Assembly: GCF_015767275.1 (NCBI RefSeq)
Contig: NZ_JADWMY010000008.1
Coordinates: 62,001-126,000, forward strand
DNA from: Herbaspirillum sp. AP02
Lineage (GTDB): Bacteria > Pseudomonadota > Gammaproteobacteria > Burkholderiales > Burkholderiaceae_D
DNA: 64,000 nt
Direction: 5' to 3'
The notes under the pieces are model-generated. The model did not search any database and was not told the DNA's origin. It saw nothing but the letters and a program-made list of their open reading frames with translations. Below, one piece after another: positions 29,481 to 38,424 of this stretch; the stretch's first letter is position 1, and the number at the start of each line of letters is the position of its first letter. Both the position numbers and the translations under genes were made by a program.

Positions 29481-30524
29481 CTATTGCCTGTCTGTCGCCT
29501 GTCTGTCGGCGATCCAGCCCTGGACTACCTCCAGCACGCTCTGCACGCCGATGGCGCGCATGCAATCACAAGTCATGATGCGCAGCTTTTCGCAGCCCTG
29601 GCAGGACGGTTGATCGGTACACAAATTGCTGGCGCGCTTGCCCAGTGCCGCCCAGCGACCGGGGTGCATGGGACGGGTCGGCGGGAACAGGCCAAGGGTA
29701 CGCTGACCGATCGCCGCCGACAGGTGCAGCGGACCGGTGCCGCTGGCGATCAGGCCATCGGCCTGGGAGATGAACTGCGTCAAGCGTGCCAGGCTCATAC
29801 TGCCGCAGGTATTGACCACGTGCGGCAGGGTCAGCAAGGCGCCGGCATGCTGCTCTAGCCACTTTCCTTCGTCGGTGCTGCCGGTGAGCCAGATGCGCAG
29901 TCCGGGTTGCTGCTGCAGTGTCCGTGCCAGCTCCGTGTAGCGCTCCACTGGCCATTCGCGGCCGTGCCCGTTGGACTTGGTGTGCAGGATCAGGTTGAAC
30001 GCGTGGGGCGCAAGCTCTGCCGCGATCCCGGCGTCGACCGGAATCGAAAAATGATAGCTGTTGGCAATCTCTTCGCGAGCCGGAATATGGCTGTCGCCAT
30101 AGGGGCGCAGGAACTCGAAGTTGATCTGCGACTCGTGGTTCCCGGATAAGCCTTTGCTGAAGCGTACGCGATCATTGCAGTAGATTAGCTGGTATACCTT
30201 CTGGCGTGCATTACCGACCCGGTGCTTCACCCGCGCGAAGAAGGCAGCCTTGGCCAGATCGCGGTTGGGCTGGGCCAGGATCACGGTGTCGATATCGCTG
30301 GCACGCAGGAAACCATAGAGATTTTCGCCCACGCTTTCCTCTTCCACTACTTCATCGATATCGTCGCAATAACGCACCACATCGGCCGCATAGCGACGGC
30401 ACAGCATGCTGATCTTGACCCCCGGATTGAGTTCCTTGAGACGCGCCGCCATCGGCAGGGTCAAGACGATGTCACCGATGTTGTCGGTGCGACTGATGAG
30501 GATGTGCTTGCTGGTGATCGGCAT
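29481..30524 (-). CDS. Glycosyltransferase family 9 (heptosyltransferase-like)
   Basis: A 347-residue GT-B fold protein of the heptosyltransferase family that builds the LPS inner core from ADP-heptose. The N-terminal Rossmann motif ILISRTDNIGDIVLTLPMAA and the C-terminal donor-site blocks LILHTKSNGHGREWP, LTGSTDEGKW and ASGTGPLHLSAAIGQRTLGL are the family marks. Four cysteines cluster near the C-terminus (CTDQPSCQGCEKLRIMTCDC), an unusual feature. The start ATG 30524 was chosen because the longer frame runs into the GT8 gene and reads as nonsense. It is the last gene of the msbA-GT9-GT8-GT9 operon. Confidence 0.88.
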   Translation of the reverse strand: MPITSKHILISRTDNIGDIVLTLPMAARLKELNPGVKISMLCRRYAADVVRYCDDIDEVVEEESVGENLYGFLRASDIDTVILAQPNRDLAKAAFFARVKHRVGNARQKVYQLIYCNDRVRFSKGLSGNHESQINFEFLRPYGDSHIPAREEIANSYHFSIPVDAGIAAELAPHAFNLILHTKSNGHGREWPVERYTELARTLQQQPGLRIWLTGSTDEGKWLEQHAGALLTLPHVVNTCGSMSLARLTQFISQADGLIASGTGPLHLSAAIGQRTLGLFPPTRPMHPGRWAALGKRASNLCTDQPSCQGCEKLRIMTCDCMRAIGVQSVLEVVQGWIADRQATDRQ

Positions 30525-30571
30525 GGCAGGTACGAAAGTGAGTCTGTTCTTCTTGTGGGAGACGAGCTTGG

Positions 30572-31558
30572 TTAGCGGGCGCGGCGCTTGCGCAGATAGC
30601 GCACATACCACTTCAGGCTTTCCAGCGGGCGTCCCTGGCGATACATGAAGCGCGAATGCATGCGCATTTCCTTGGTATTGCGCGGTTCCTGGTCCAGCGA
30701 CATGTCGGCCCAGGGTGAGATATCCAGGTAGCGCCGGAACAGGTCGCAGGCCTCGTGCCGGGTCCATGCCGCCCACGGTTTCACTGCGCCGGCAAAATGA
30801 ACGAAGATGGCTTTGCCGACCGGCTTGAGCGCGAAGCGGTTGACGTTGAGGTCGTGAATCAGGTCGTACAAGTAATTCCATTTCGGCGACAGATTGCGCA
30901 CCCTGCCATTCAACACGATATTGAAAGCATCCTGATCGGGGAAACGCATGTCGGTCTTGCTGTTGATCAAGGCGTCGAGGATCTTGGCGGTAATATCCTC
31001 CGCCTGCCATCGAAGAGTGTTGATGAATATCACGCCGCCATTGAAATATTCATTGTGTGCCAGCCCCAATGCTGCGACACGCCGCTTGAGTGTCACGGGG
31101 GCATCCGGTATCACCGCTGCGATGTCGCCGGAAATATCCATATCCACCAGTTCATCCAGGCGGTTGAAGCACAGGATGTCCGCATCCAGGTACAGCACGC
31201 GGTCGGTCACCTGGGCCAGCACGGTGGGGATCACCAGGCGCGTGAAGATCGACAGCGAGTAATGCGAATGTCCCAGGAAATGCGAGAACTGCGTGAACGC
31301 CTTAAGGTCCACCAAATGCAGTTCGGTCTTCACGCGGTACATCGATTCCAGTTGTTTCAGGCGCCGCTGATGGTCATCCGACACCTCGAAAGCCAGCACG
31401 TGGAAGGTGAAATGCTGTCCCGGATTGTTGGCGACGATGGAGGCGATGGTGCCACCCATGGCGCGGAAATAATTGTTGTCCACGCAGAAGGCGATGTGGA
31501 ACGAGGGCTTGCCATTGTCGGGCTGCGCCTGGATGTCTGCTTGGCTGGGGACGTTCAT
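30572..31558 (-). CDS. Glycosyltransferase family 8, LPS outer-core type
   Basis: A 328-residue GT-A fold retaining transferase of the RfaI/RfaJ (WaaO/WaaJ) group, which add glucose or galactose to the LPS outer core from UDP-sugars. It shows IAFCVDNNYFRAMGGTIASI, the metal-binding DXD in VLYLDADILCF, EYFNGGVIFINTLRW and FPDQDAFNIVL, with the late HFAGAVKPW. A basic C-terminal tail (KWYVRYLRKRRAR) suggests attachment to the inner face of the cytoplasmic membrane. Its ATG overlaps the stop of the preceding GT9 gene by one base (TGATG), so it is translationally coupled. Confidence 0.92.
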   Translation of the reverse strand: MNVPSQADIQAQPDNGKPSFHIAFCVDNNYFRAMGGTIASIVANNPGQHFTFHVLAFEVSDDHQRRLKQLESMYRVKTELHLVDLKAFTQFSHFLGHSHYSLSIFTRLVIPTVLAQVTDRVLYLDADILCFNRLDELVDMDISGDIAAVIPDAPVTLKRRVAALGLAHNEYFNGGVIFINTLRWQAEDITAKILDALINSKTDMRFPDQDAFNIVLNGRVRNLSPKWNYLYDLIHDLNVNRFALKPVGKAIFVHFAGAVKPWAAWTRHEACDLFRRYLDISPWADMSLDQEPRNTKEMRMHSRFMYRQGRPLESLKWYVRYLRKRRAR

Positions 31559-32661
31559 CAGATGGCTTTCATGACTTGTTCGACGCTGACCGCCTTGACC
31601 CAGTCGCGGCGGCCCGGTGCGGTGATGACGATACTGTGGGCGCGGTCGACCGGTACCCATTCCGGATTCTTCTGTCGCATCAGTGCAATCACCGGCACGC
31701 GCACTGCATTGGCCAGGTGCATCACGGCCGTCTCCACCGAGATGATCAGGTCGCATTCGGCCAGCATGGCCGGCAACTGGAAGAAGTTCTCTTCCGCGCT
31801 GAAAATCTCGGTGCGCTGCAACTGGTAGCGGCCGATCACCTCGCGTGCATGAGCCAGTTCCTGCGGTACTGCGTTGACGATGAAGCAGGCATCCTGCCAG
31901 CCCTCGCGCCCCTGCATGGCCTGGATCAGCGCAGCCACCTGCTCCAGCGGCCAGCAGCGTTTCTTGGTCTTGGCGTAGGGATTGATGAACACCAGCTTGC
32001 CGCTACGTGCGGCGAATTGCCAGCGCACCAGTTGCTCCTGCGCATACTGGTGCCATTGCAGCGGAATGTCCACGAACGGGAACCGTGCCTCGTCCTTGAC
32101 CTCCAGGCCGCTCAATTGACGGAACCAGAAGGCATACACATCGCTGATGTGGTGTTCCGGATCGGTGCTGCGGTAAGCCGGCACCTCGGCATCCAGCTGG
32201 CGGTAGGCCAGCAGGTGATGCGGCTGGAAGAGCGAGACCTTCTTGCGCATGCCGACCACCCATCCTTGCGGGCTGATCTCGCGTGCCAGAGCGGCATACA
32301 GGTGCGGGCGCAGCGTCGCCAGAGACACCACGATGGGATAGTTCTCGCCACGTGCCTCCGCGATAGAGGCGCGGTACAGATCTGGACTGTAGGTGCGGGT
32401 GTAGACCTTGTCGAAGAAGGGGCAGGCGGCAGTCCAGTCGTAGAGCGAATACTTCTTCAGATGCGGCCACTGGTCGGCATCGGCGGTGCGGCGCACTTCG
32501 TCGACCCACAGGTGGACCTTCAGATGCGGATTTTGCGCGGCGAAGGCCTTGAAGAAATTCTGCAGGTAAGTGAAGTCGCCCAGCGCCAGGTGGGCGATGA
32601 AGAGGATCTTGTCCGATTTCTTCAGCAGTTCGGGGGGGATCAGGCAGTTTTGCATGGGCAT
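31558..32661 (-). CDS. Glycosyltransferase family 9-like LPS biosynthesis protein
   Basis: A 367-residue GT-B type protein related to heptosyltransferases but divergent from the one at 29481. It has KILFIAHLALGDFTYLQNFF near the N-terminus, the substrate-site VFINPYAKTKKRCWPLEQV, and LIISVETAVMHLANAVRVPV as the donor-binding block. The GT9 call is by pattern; the sugar moved is unknown. It starts two bases after msbA ends and overlaps the GT8 start, so msbA-GT9-GT8 is one tight translation unit. Confidence 0.85.
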   Translation of the reverse strand: MPMQNCLIPPELLKKSDKILFIAHLALGDFTYLQNFFKAFAAQNPHLKVHLWVDEVRRTADADQWPHLKKYSLYDWTAACPFFDKVYTRTYSPDLYRASIAEARGENYPIVVSLATLRPHLYAALAREISPQGWVVGMRKKVSLFQPHHLLAYRQLDAEVPAYRSTDPEHHISDVYAFWFRQLSGLEVKDEARFPFVDIPLQWHQYAQEQLVRWQFAARSGKLVFINPYAKTKKRCWPLEQVAALIQAMQGREGWQDACFIVNAVPQELAHAREVIGRYQLQRTEIFSAEENFFQLPAMLAECDLIISVETAVMHLANAVRVPVIALMRQKNPEWVPVDRAHSIVITAPGRRDWVKAVSVEQVMKAI

Positions 32662-32663
32662 GC

Positions 32664-34406
32664 TCAGACGGAGGCTTCCTGTTGCTGGGAGAACTGCAGA
32701 CGGTACAGGTTGGCGTAGACCCCCTCCTTCTGCAGCAAGGCCTGGTGATTGCCGACTTCGACGATCTGTCCGTGCGACAGCACCACGATGCGGTCAGCGC
32801 GTTCGATGGTCGAGAGGCGGTGGGCGATGACGAAGGTGGTGCGGCCCTGCATCAGCCGATCCAGCGCAGCCTGCACGGCGCGTTCGGATTCGGTATCCAG
32901 CGCGGAAGTGGCTTCGTCCAGGATCAGGATGGGGGCATCCTTGTAGATGGCGCGAGCGATGGCCACACGCTGACGCTGTCCGCCGGACAGGCGCGAGCCG
33001 TTATCGCCGATGCGCGTCTGCAGGCCTTCCGGCAGCCCTGCAACGACGTCGTTGAGGTGTGCCGCCTCGACGGCTGCGGCCACGCGCGCTGCATCTGGTC
33101 TTGCATCGCCGTACGCGATATTGGCGGCCAGGGTGTCATCGAAGAGCACCGTGTTCTGGTTCACCATCGCGATCTGCTGGCGCAGGCTGGGCAGGGAGAT
33201 GGTCTCGATGGGACGGCCATCGAGCAGGATTTCGCCCGAGGTGCTGGAATAGAACCCGGGGATGAGGCTGACCAGGGTTGATTTGCCACCGCCGGACATG
33301 CCCACGAAGGCGATGGTCTCGCCAGCGTCGACCTGCAGGTTGAGGTTCTTCAGCGCCAGTTGCTCGTGGCCGGGGTAGGCGAAGCTGACATCGACAAAGT
33401 CCAGCTTGCCGGTGGCGCGCGCGGTCAATGGCTGGCCGGTCGTGCGTTCGGTGGTCTTGTCGATCAGGTTATAGACTTCTTCGGCCGCGGCCATGCCGCG
33501 TTGCAGCGGGCCGTTGATTTCGGCCAGTTGCTTCAACGGTGCCAGCAGCATCAGCATGGCGGTGATGAAGGAGACGAAACCGCCCACGGTGATCTGGCCG
33601 TTGCCGGACTGGATCAGGGCCATCACGATGACGATGGCCACCGCGGTGGCGGTCATGAGCTGGGTGATAGGAACGGTGGAGGCAAAGGCAGCCGTCATGC
33701 GCATGGTATAGCTGCGCAGGTTCTCGGCGCGACGATGGAAGCGCTCCTTCTCGTAGTCCTGGCCACCAAATATCTTGATGACCTGCTGGGCGCGGGTGGT
33801 TTCCTCGATGACCTGGGTCATCTCGGCGTTGACGTTGAGCGAATCGCGGTTGAGTTTCTTGAGACGCTTGCCGGTGGTGCGCACCACGATGGTTACCAGC
33901 GGCAGCAGGACCAGGGTGACGATGGTCAGCACCCAGTTCAGGTACAGCAGCCAGGCCAGCAGGCCGAGCACGGTCAGTGCCGAACGCAGGATGGAGGTGA
34001 AGACCTTGGTGACCATGTCGATGATCTGCTGCACTTCAAACATCATCGAATTGATCACTTTGCCTACCGTGTTGGTGGCATAGAACTGCACCGGCAGGTC
34101 CAGCATGCGGGCGAACATCTGGCGGCGCAGTTCGTTGAGGATGCGGGTGGACACCCAGGTCATCATGTAAGAACTGGTAAAGGTGGCGATGCCGCGGATG
34201 AAGAAGATGCCGATCACCGCCGCCGGCACCAGCCAGAGCGAGAAGGTCGGCTTGCCCACGAAGCCCTTGTCCAGCAGCACCTGGAAGATATAGGGCACCA
34301 CCGGCTCGGTGGCGGCGGTGACGATCATGGCGATGAACGCCACGGCCAGCCGCCTCTTGTAGGGCAAGTGCAGGGCAGCCAGGCGTTTCATGTTATAGGA
34401 CAGCAT
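32664..34406 (-). CDS. msbA: Lipid A export ABC transporter MsbA-type (permease fused to ATPase)
   Basis: A 580-residue half-transporter that works as a homodimer and flips lipid A-core across the inner membrane. The first 310 residues contain six transmembrane helices. The nucleotide-binding domain has Walker A VGMSGGGKSTLVSL (about residue 368), the Q-loop MVNQNTVLF, signature LSGGQRQRVAIARAI and Walker B ILILDEATSALD with the H-loop VIAHRLSTI. Its place at the head of an LPS core glycosyltransferase run supports the lipid A-core substrate, though sequence alone also allows another lipid. The gap to the upstream O-antigen ligase-like gene is 46 bases. Confidence 0.92.
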   Translation of the reverse strand: MLSYNMKRLAALHLPYKRRLAVAFIAMIVTAATEPVVPYIFQVLLDKGFVGKPTFSLWLVPAAVIGIFFIRGIATFTSSYMMTWVSTRILNELRRQMFARMLDLPVQFYATNTVGKVINSMMFEVQQIIDMVTKVFTSILRSALTVLGLLAWLLYLNWVLTIVTLVLLPLVTIVVRTTGKRLKKLNRDSLNVNAEMTQVIEETTRAQQVIKIFGGQDYEKERFHRRAENLRSYTMRMTAAFASTVPITQLMTATAVAIVIVMALIQSGNGQITVGGFVSFITAMLMLLAPLKQLAEINGPLQRGMAAAEEVYNLIDKTTERTTGQPLTARATGKLDFVDVSFAYPGHEQLALKNLNLQVDAGETIAFVGMSGGGKSTLVSLIPGFYSSTSGEILLDGRPIETISLPSLRQQIAMVNQNTVLFDDTLAANIAYGDARPDAARVAAAVEAAHLNDVVAGLPEGLQTRIGDNGSRLSGGQRQRVAIARAIYKDAPILILDEATSALDTESERAVQAALDRLMQGRTTFVIAHRLSTIERADRIVVLSHGQIVEVGNHQALLQKEGVYANLYRLQFSQQQEASV

Positions 34407-34452
34407 CGGGAGAATCCTTGCTTGCAGGTCGTGCAGTAACGAAAAAGTGAGA

Positions 34453-35730
34453 TTATGCCGTGTTCGCCGGGCCAGCAGGCTGTTGCCGTGCCAAGGACCA
34501 CAAGATGACGGCCAGGAAGGCGAACATCATCACGCCATTATTGTGTGTCAGGAAAGCCTGGGTCAGCCCGAAGGCCAGGTAACTCAGCATGAGCATCATG
34601 CCGGCGCCGGCGGCCATGCGGGCATCGATGGTCATGCCACGGGCCGCCCGCTCGGCAAACAGGCGCAATGGCAGCAGGTACAGCACCAACACGGCCAGCA
34701 AGCCGGGAATGCCATGCTTGACCAGGGCATCCAGGTATTCATTGTGGAGGTGGGTATGCTCTGCCACCGAGGCCGACGCCAGGCCTTCTTCGACCATGCG
34801 CTGCTTGCTCTGCATCATGCCTCCCTTGCCAGATCCCAGCAGCAGGTGCTGTGGCGCCAGGTATAGGCCCACGCGCAGCATCTCCAGGCGCGCGCCCACC
34901 GAGGACTGGGCCTCGGCGTGTCGCAGGTAATCGCCGGCCTCGCTCACGGCCTGCCGGTAGCGGTCGGTCAGCGGCGAATGCGGTAGCAGCGCCAGTGCCG
35001 CCAGTACGATCAGAGCAAGCGCGGCTGGCTTGAGCAGGCGCCGGGCCTGGCCGGCGCGTATCAGCAAGTAGGCCGCCAGTACCACGCAGAAGGGCAGGGC
35101 CAGCCAGCTGCCCCGGCTGCCGCTGAGCAGCGTGGCGACCAGGGCCATCAGCACGCCGGTGGCATGCAAGAGTTTCCAGCGCAGTCCGTGGCCCAGCGCC
35201 AGCGCACGCGCCAGGCCATAGGCCGAGAGTACCGCCAGCAGCACGCTGATGTTGCCGTACTGAATCGGATTGGTACTGCCACCGGGCCGGTCCAGATCCA
35301 GGGCCGCCCATTGCCAGAGACTCAACAGCCCGGCACCGATGGCGCCTATTGCCGCACCTGACCAAAGCGCCAGCGGCCTGGGCGGGAAAGCGCACAGCAA
35401 CAGCAACGCCGGGATCGCCAGCAGGAAGCGCAGGGGAGCATCGTATTCCCGCCCCGGCGCGTGATGCACCAGGTTCAGGATCACATGCAACAGGAAATAG
35501 AAGCCCAGGGCGGCGATGAACAGATAATCCGGTGCCGCCAAGCGCGGGCGCCGCGAGGTGGGGCGCAACAGTACCGACGCACCCAGCACCAGCATCCCCG
35601 CACCCAGGGAAAAGCCACTTGCGATGACCAGCGAAATTGCCGACAGCAGGAAGACAGCCAGTGAGGTATAGGTGGGCATGGAAAGCGAAAGAACGCGCAG
35701 GCGGGCCGCGAAGTGCGCATTGTAATCCAT
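34453..35730 (-). CDS. O-antigen ligase/polymerase family membrane protein (Wzy_C), second copy
   Basis: A 425-residue polytopic protein with about eleven membrane segments, very rich in Leu and Ala. The Wzy_C region shows LLSGSRGSWLALPF, a periplasmic loop with SSVGARLEMLRVGLYL, LLGSGKGGMM and the conserved His in HTHLHNEYLDAL. It is only distantly similar to the protein at 28202. One of the two may be the WaaL ligase and the other a polymerase or a ligase for another glycan. The start is uncertain among ATGs at 35730 and 35679; neither has a clear ribosome-binding site. It follows rng by about 90 bases on the same strand. Confidence 0.85.
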   Translation of the reverse strand: MDYNAHFAARLRVLSLSMPTYTSLAVFLLSAISLVIASGFSLGAGMLVLGASVLLRPTSRRPRLAAPDYLFIAALGFYFLLHVILNLVHHAPGREYDAPLRFLLAIPALLLLCAFPPRPLALWSGAAIGAIGAGLLSLWQWAALDLDRPGGSTNPIQYGNISVLLAVLSAYGLARALALGHGLRWKLLHATGVLMALVATLLSGSRGSWLALPFCVVLAAYLLIRAGQARRLLKPAALALIVLAALALLPHSPLTDRYRQAVSEAGDYLRHAEAQSSVGARLEMLRVGLYLAPQHLLLGSGKGGMMQSKQRMVEEGLASASVAEHTHLHNEYLDALVKHGIPGLLAVLVLYLLPLRLFAERAARGMTIDARMAAGAGMMLMLSYLAFGLTQAFLTHNNGVMMFAFLAVILWSLARQQPAGPANTA

Positions 35731-35822
35731 GCGCCGCAGGCACCGCCTTGCGCCGGGGCCGGTTCCCATCAAATCTGCGCGATGCGGTGCGCCCGGCTTT
35801 GCCGGGCAATACGGGGGAGGGA

Positions 35823-37286
35823 TCACATCAAAATGATGTCGTACTGTTCCTGCTGATAATCACTCTGGACCTGCAGCGAAACCGGCTTGCCGATGAAGTC
35901 GCCCAGCATGGCCAGGTGCTGCGACTCTTCTTCCAGGAACATGTCCACCACCACCTGCGAGGCCAGGATGCGGAATTCGCGGGGGTTGAACTGCTTGGCC
36001 TCGCGCATGACTTCGCGCAGGATTTCATAGCACACCGTGCGCGGCGTCTTGACCTGGCCACGGCCCTTGCAGGCCGGGCAGGTTTCGCACAGGATATGGG
36101 CCAGCGATTCGCGGGTGCGCTTGCGCGTCATTTCCACCAGGCCCAGCGTGGAGAATCCCGACACCGAGATCTTGGTGCGGTCGCGCTGCAGGGCCTTGCC
36201 CAGTTCGGCCAGCACCGCCTGGCGGTGCTCCGTACTCTCCATGTCGATGAAGTCCAGGATGATGATGCCGCCCAGATTGCGCAGCCGCAGCTGGCGCGCG
36301 ATGGCGTGCGCCGCCTCCAGGTTGGTCTTGAAGATGGTGTCGTCAAAGTTGCGACCATTGACGAAGCTGCCAGTGTTGACGTCGATGGTGGTCATCGCCT
36401 CGGTCTGGTCGACGATCAGGTAGCCACCCGACTTCAGGTCCACCCGACGTCCCAGGGCGCGTTCGATTTCCTCTTCCACACCATACAGGTCGAACAGCGG
36501 GCGCTCGCCGCGATAGTGCATCAGCTTGGGCAGTACCGAAGGGGTATAGATGGCACCGAACTCCTGCAGCATGTGGAAGTTCTCGCGCGAATCGACCTGG
36601 ATGGTGGCGGTCTGGTCGGACACGAAGTCGCGCAGCACGCGCTGGGCCAGCGACAGGTCCTGGTGCAGCAGCGTGGGCGCCGGCTTGGTCTTGGCCTGCT
36701 TGATGATGGTGGCCCAGGTGGTGCGCAGGTATTCGACGTCCATCTGCAGGTCGGCGTCGGAGGCATCTTCGGCCATGGTGCGGATGATGAAGCCGCCTTT
36801 TTCCTCGGCCGGCAGCAGGGCTTGCACCTTGCTGCGCAAGAGCTCGCGCTCGGCTTCGTTCTCGATGCGTTGCGAAATGCCGATGTGCTTGTCCTGCGGC
36901 AGGTAGACCAGCATGCGCCCGGCAATGGAGATCTGCGTGGACAGCCGTGCACCCTTGGTGCCGATCGGGTCCTTGATCACCTGCACCGTGATGCTCTGAC
37001 CGTCGTGCAGCAGTTTCTCGATGGGAATGGCAGGCGCGTTCTGGCCGTCATGCGGACGGGCTTCCCAGATGTCGGCCACGTGCAGGAAGGCGGCGCGCTC
37101 CAGGCCGATGTCGATGAAGGCCGATTGCATGCCCGGCAGCACCCGCACCACCTTGCCCAGGTAGATGTTGCCGGCCAGGCCGCGCGAGAGGGTGCGCTCA
37201 ATGTGCAACTCCTGCACGGCGCCTTGCAGGATCAGCGCAACCCGCGTCTCCTGCGGCGTGATGTTGATGAGGATGTCTTCGCTCAT
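35823..37286 (-). CDS. rng: Ribonuclease G
   Basis: A 487-residue single-strand-specific endoribonuclease of the RNase E/G family, acting in 16S rRNA 5' maturation and mRNA decay. An N-terminal S1 RNA-binding domain (around LAGNIYLGKVVRVLPGMQSA) is followed by the 5'-sensor and DNase I-like catalytic core with TIDVNTGSFV and GGIIILDFIDME, which hold the two catalytic aspartates. The Zn-link CETCPACKGRG comes next. It lacks the long scaffold domain of RNase E. Its ATG overlaps the maf stop (ATGA), as part of the hemF-to-rng block. Confidence 0.95.
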   Translation of the reverse strand: MSEDILINITPQETRVALILQGAVQELHIERTLSRGLAGNIYLGKVVRVLPGMQSAFIDIGLERAAFLHVADIWEARPHDGQNAPAIPIEKLLHDGQSITVQVIKDPIGTKGARLSTQISIAGRMLVYLPQDKHIGISQRIENEAERELLRSKVQALLPAEEKGGFIIRTMAEDASDADLQMDVEYLRTTWATIIKQAKTKPAPTLLHQDLSLAQRVLRDFVSDQTATIQVDSRENFHMLQEFGAIYTPSVLPKLMHYRGERPLFDLYGVEEEIERALGRRVDLKSGGYLIVDQTEAMTTIDVNTGSFVNGRNFDDTIFKTNLEAAHAIARQLRLRNLGGIIILDFIDMESTEHRQAVLAELGKALQRDRTKISVSGFSTLGLVEMTRKRTRESLAHILCETCPACKGRGQVKTPRTVCYEILREVMREAKQFNPREFRILASQVVVDMFLEEESQHLAMLGDFIGKPVSLQVQSDYQQEQYDIILM

Positions 37287-37897
37287 AGGATTCGAACGCC
37301 CGCTTGTTGTAGTAGTTGAGCCGTCTCGAATAGCGGCAGCCCCATGATACCGGAATGGCTACCCACGATATTGCTGATGAACACCGATGCCAGGCCCTGG
37401 ATGCCGTAAGCACCTGCCTTGTCATAGGGTTCGACGGTATTGCAGTAGGCGGCAATGGCCTCGTTGGTCAGCGGCGCAAAACTGACGTCGGATTGCTGCA
37501 CGATCTGCCAGACCTCGGTTTCCACGCCCAGCGTCACGCCCACGGCCACGCTGGTCAAGACCTGGTGCGTGCGACCGGAGAGCAGGGTGATTATGCGCAC
37601 CGCGTCGTCATGGTCGGCCGGCTTGCCCAGGATCAGGTCGTCCACCACCACGGTGGTGTCGGCCGAGAGCAGGGGACGGTGTGGTAACTGGCGCAGGATC
37701 ATGGTCTGCTGCGCGCTGTCGAGCTTGGCGCGGGTGACGCGGGCGACGTAGTCCAGCGGAGCTTCCCCGGGCAATACGCTTTCGTCGACTTCCTTGTCCG
37801 AGAGCATCAGTTCGAAATCGATGCCGATCTGGCGCAGCAGCTCGCGGCGGCGCGGGCTTTTCGAGGCGAGGTAGATTTTGTGGTCCGCTTGTTTCAT
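37283..37897 (-). CDS. maf: Maf family nucleoside triphosphate pyrophosphatase (YhdE type)
   Basis: A 204-residue house-cleaning pyrophosphatase. It has the family opening YLASKSPRRRELLRQIG, the catalytic-site SADTTVVVDDLILGKP, and EPYDKAGAYGIQG, SHSGIMGLPLFET. These blocks resemble E. coli YhdE (dTTP/UTP pyrophosphatase) more than YceF. In E. coli yhdE also sits next to rng, which supports the call. The start is taken as ATG 37897; an ATG four codons upstream (37909) is also possible. The open frame extends over the rlmH end. Confidence 0.92.
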   Translation of the reverse strand: MKQADHKIYLASKSPRRRELLRQIGIDFELMLSDKEVDESVLPGEAPLDYVARVTRAKLDSAQQTMILRQLPHRPLLSADTTVVVDDLILGKPADHDDAVRIITLLSGRTHQVLTSVAVGVTLGVETEVWQIVQQSDVSFAPLTNEAIAAYCNTVEPYDKAGAYGIQGLASVFISNIVGSHSGIMGLPLFETAQLLQQAGVRIL

Positions 37898-37953
37898 TGA
37901 GCCATGCATGTCAAGAGCCGGTACCGGAGAGGCGAGGCCGGCGGTGGACGGGT

Positions 37954-38424
37954 TCAGGCGCGGTGGTACGGGTGGTTCTGCGTAATCGACCACGCGCGGT
38001 ACAGTTGCTCGGCCAGCAGCACGCGCACCATGCCATGTGGCAAGGTCATGCTGGAGATGCGGATGAGCGTGTCCGCGCCGGCCTTGAAGCCGGGATCGAG
38101 ACCATCGGCACCGCCGATGACGAAGGCCACGTCACGGCCATCCTGCTGCCACTGGACCAGTTGCTGCGACAACTGCATCGAAGTCCAGTCGCGCCCGCGC
38201 TCGTCCAGCGCGATCACGCGCGCACCCTTGGGCAGCGCGGCTTCGATCTTTTCGCGTTCCTGTGCCATGACAGTCTCGGCGGTGCGGCTGCCGGAGCGTT
38301 CGACGGGTTTGATTTCCTTCAGGATGATCCGGCATTCCGGTGGCATGCGCTTGGCATACTCCTGGAAGCCGGTCTCGATCCACGCCGGCATCTTGTGGCC
38401 GACGGCTGCGATCACCAGCTGCAT
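37954..38424 (-). CDS. rlmH: 23S rRNA (pseudouridine(1915)-N3)-methyltransferase RlmH
   Basis: A small SPOUT-class methyltransferase of 156 residues that methylates pseudouridine 1915 in helix 69 of 23S rRNA on the assembled 70S ribosome. It shows [21 protein letters not shown] at the start, [11 protein letters not shown], the SAM-binding knot [13 protein letters not shown] and [21 protein letters not shown]. Its ATG overlaps the rsfS stop by one base (TGATG). Confidence 0.96.
   Translation of the reverse strand: MQLVIAAVGHKMPAWIETGFQEYAKRMPPECRIILKEIKPVERSGSRTAETVMAQEREKIEAALPKGARVIALDERGRDWTSMQLSQQLVQWQQDGRDVAFVIGGADGLDPGFKAGADTLIRISSMTLPHGMVRVLLAEQLYRAWSITQNHPYHRA

Noticed and set aside
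30525-31010. 162-codon upstream extension of the GT9 gene at 29481
   Set aside because: It overlaps the GT8 gene in another frame and reads as a low-complexity Gln/Arg/Pro sequence; the GT9 motif begins right after the internal ATG.
35731-35826. N-terminal extension of the second O-antigen ligase-like protein
   Set aside because: The extra 32 residues are Pro/Arg-rich, overlap the rng stop and have no ribosome-binding site.
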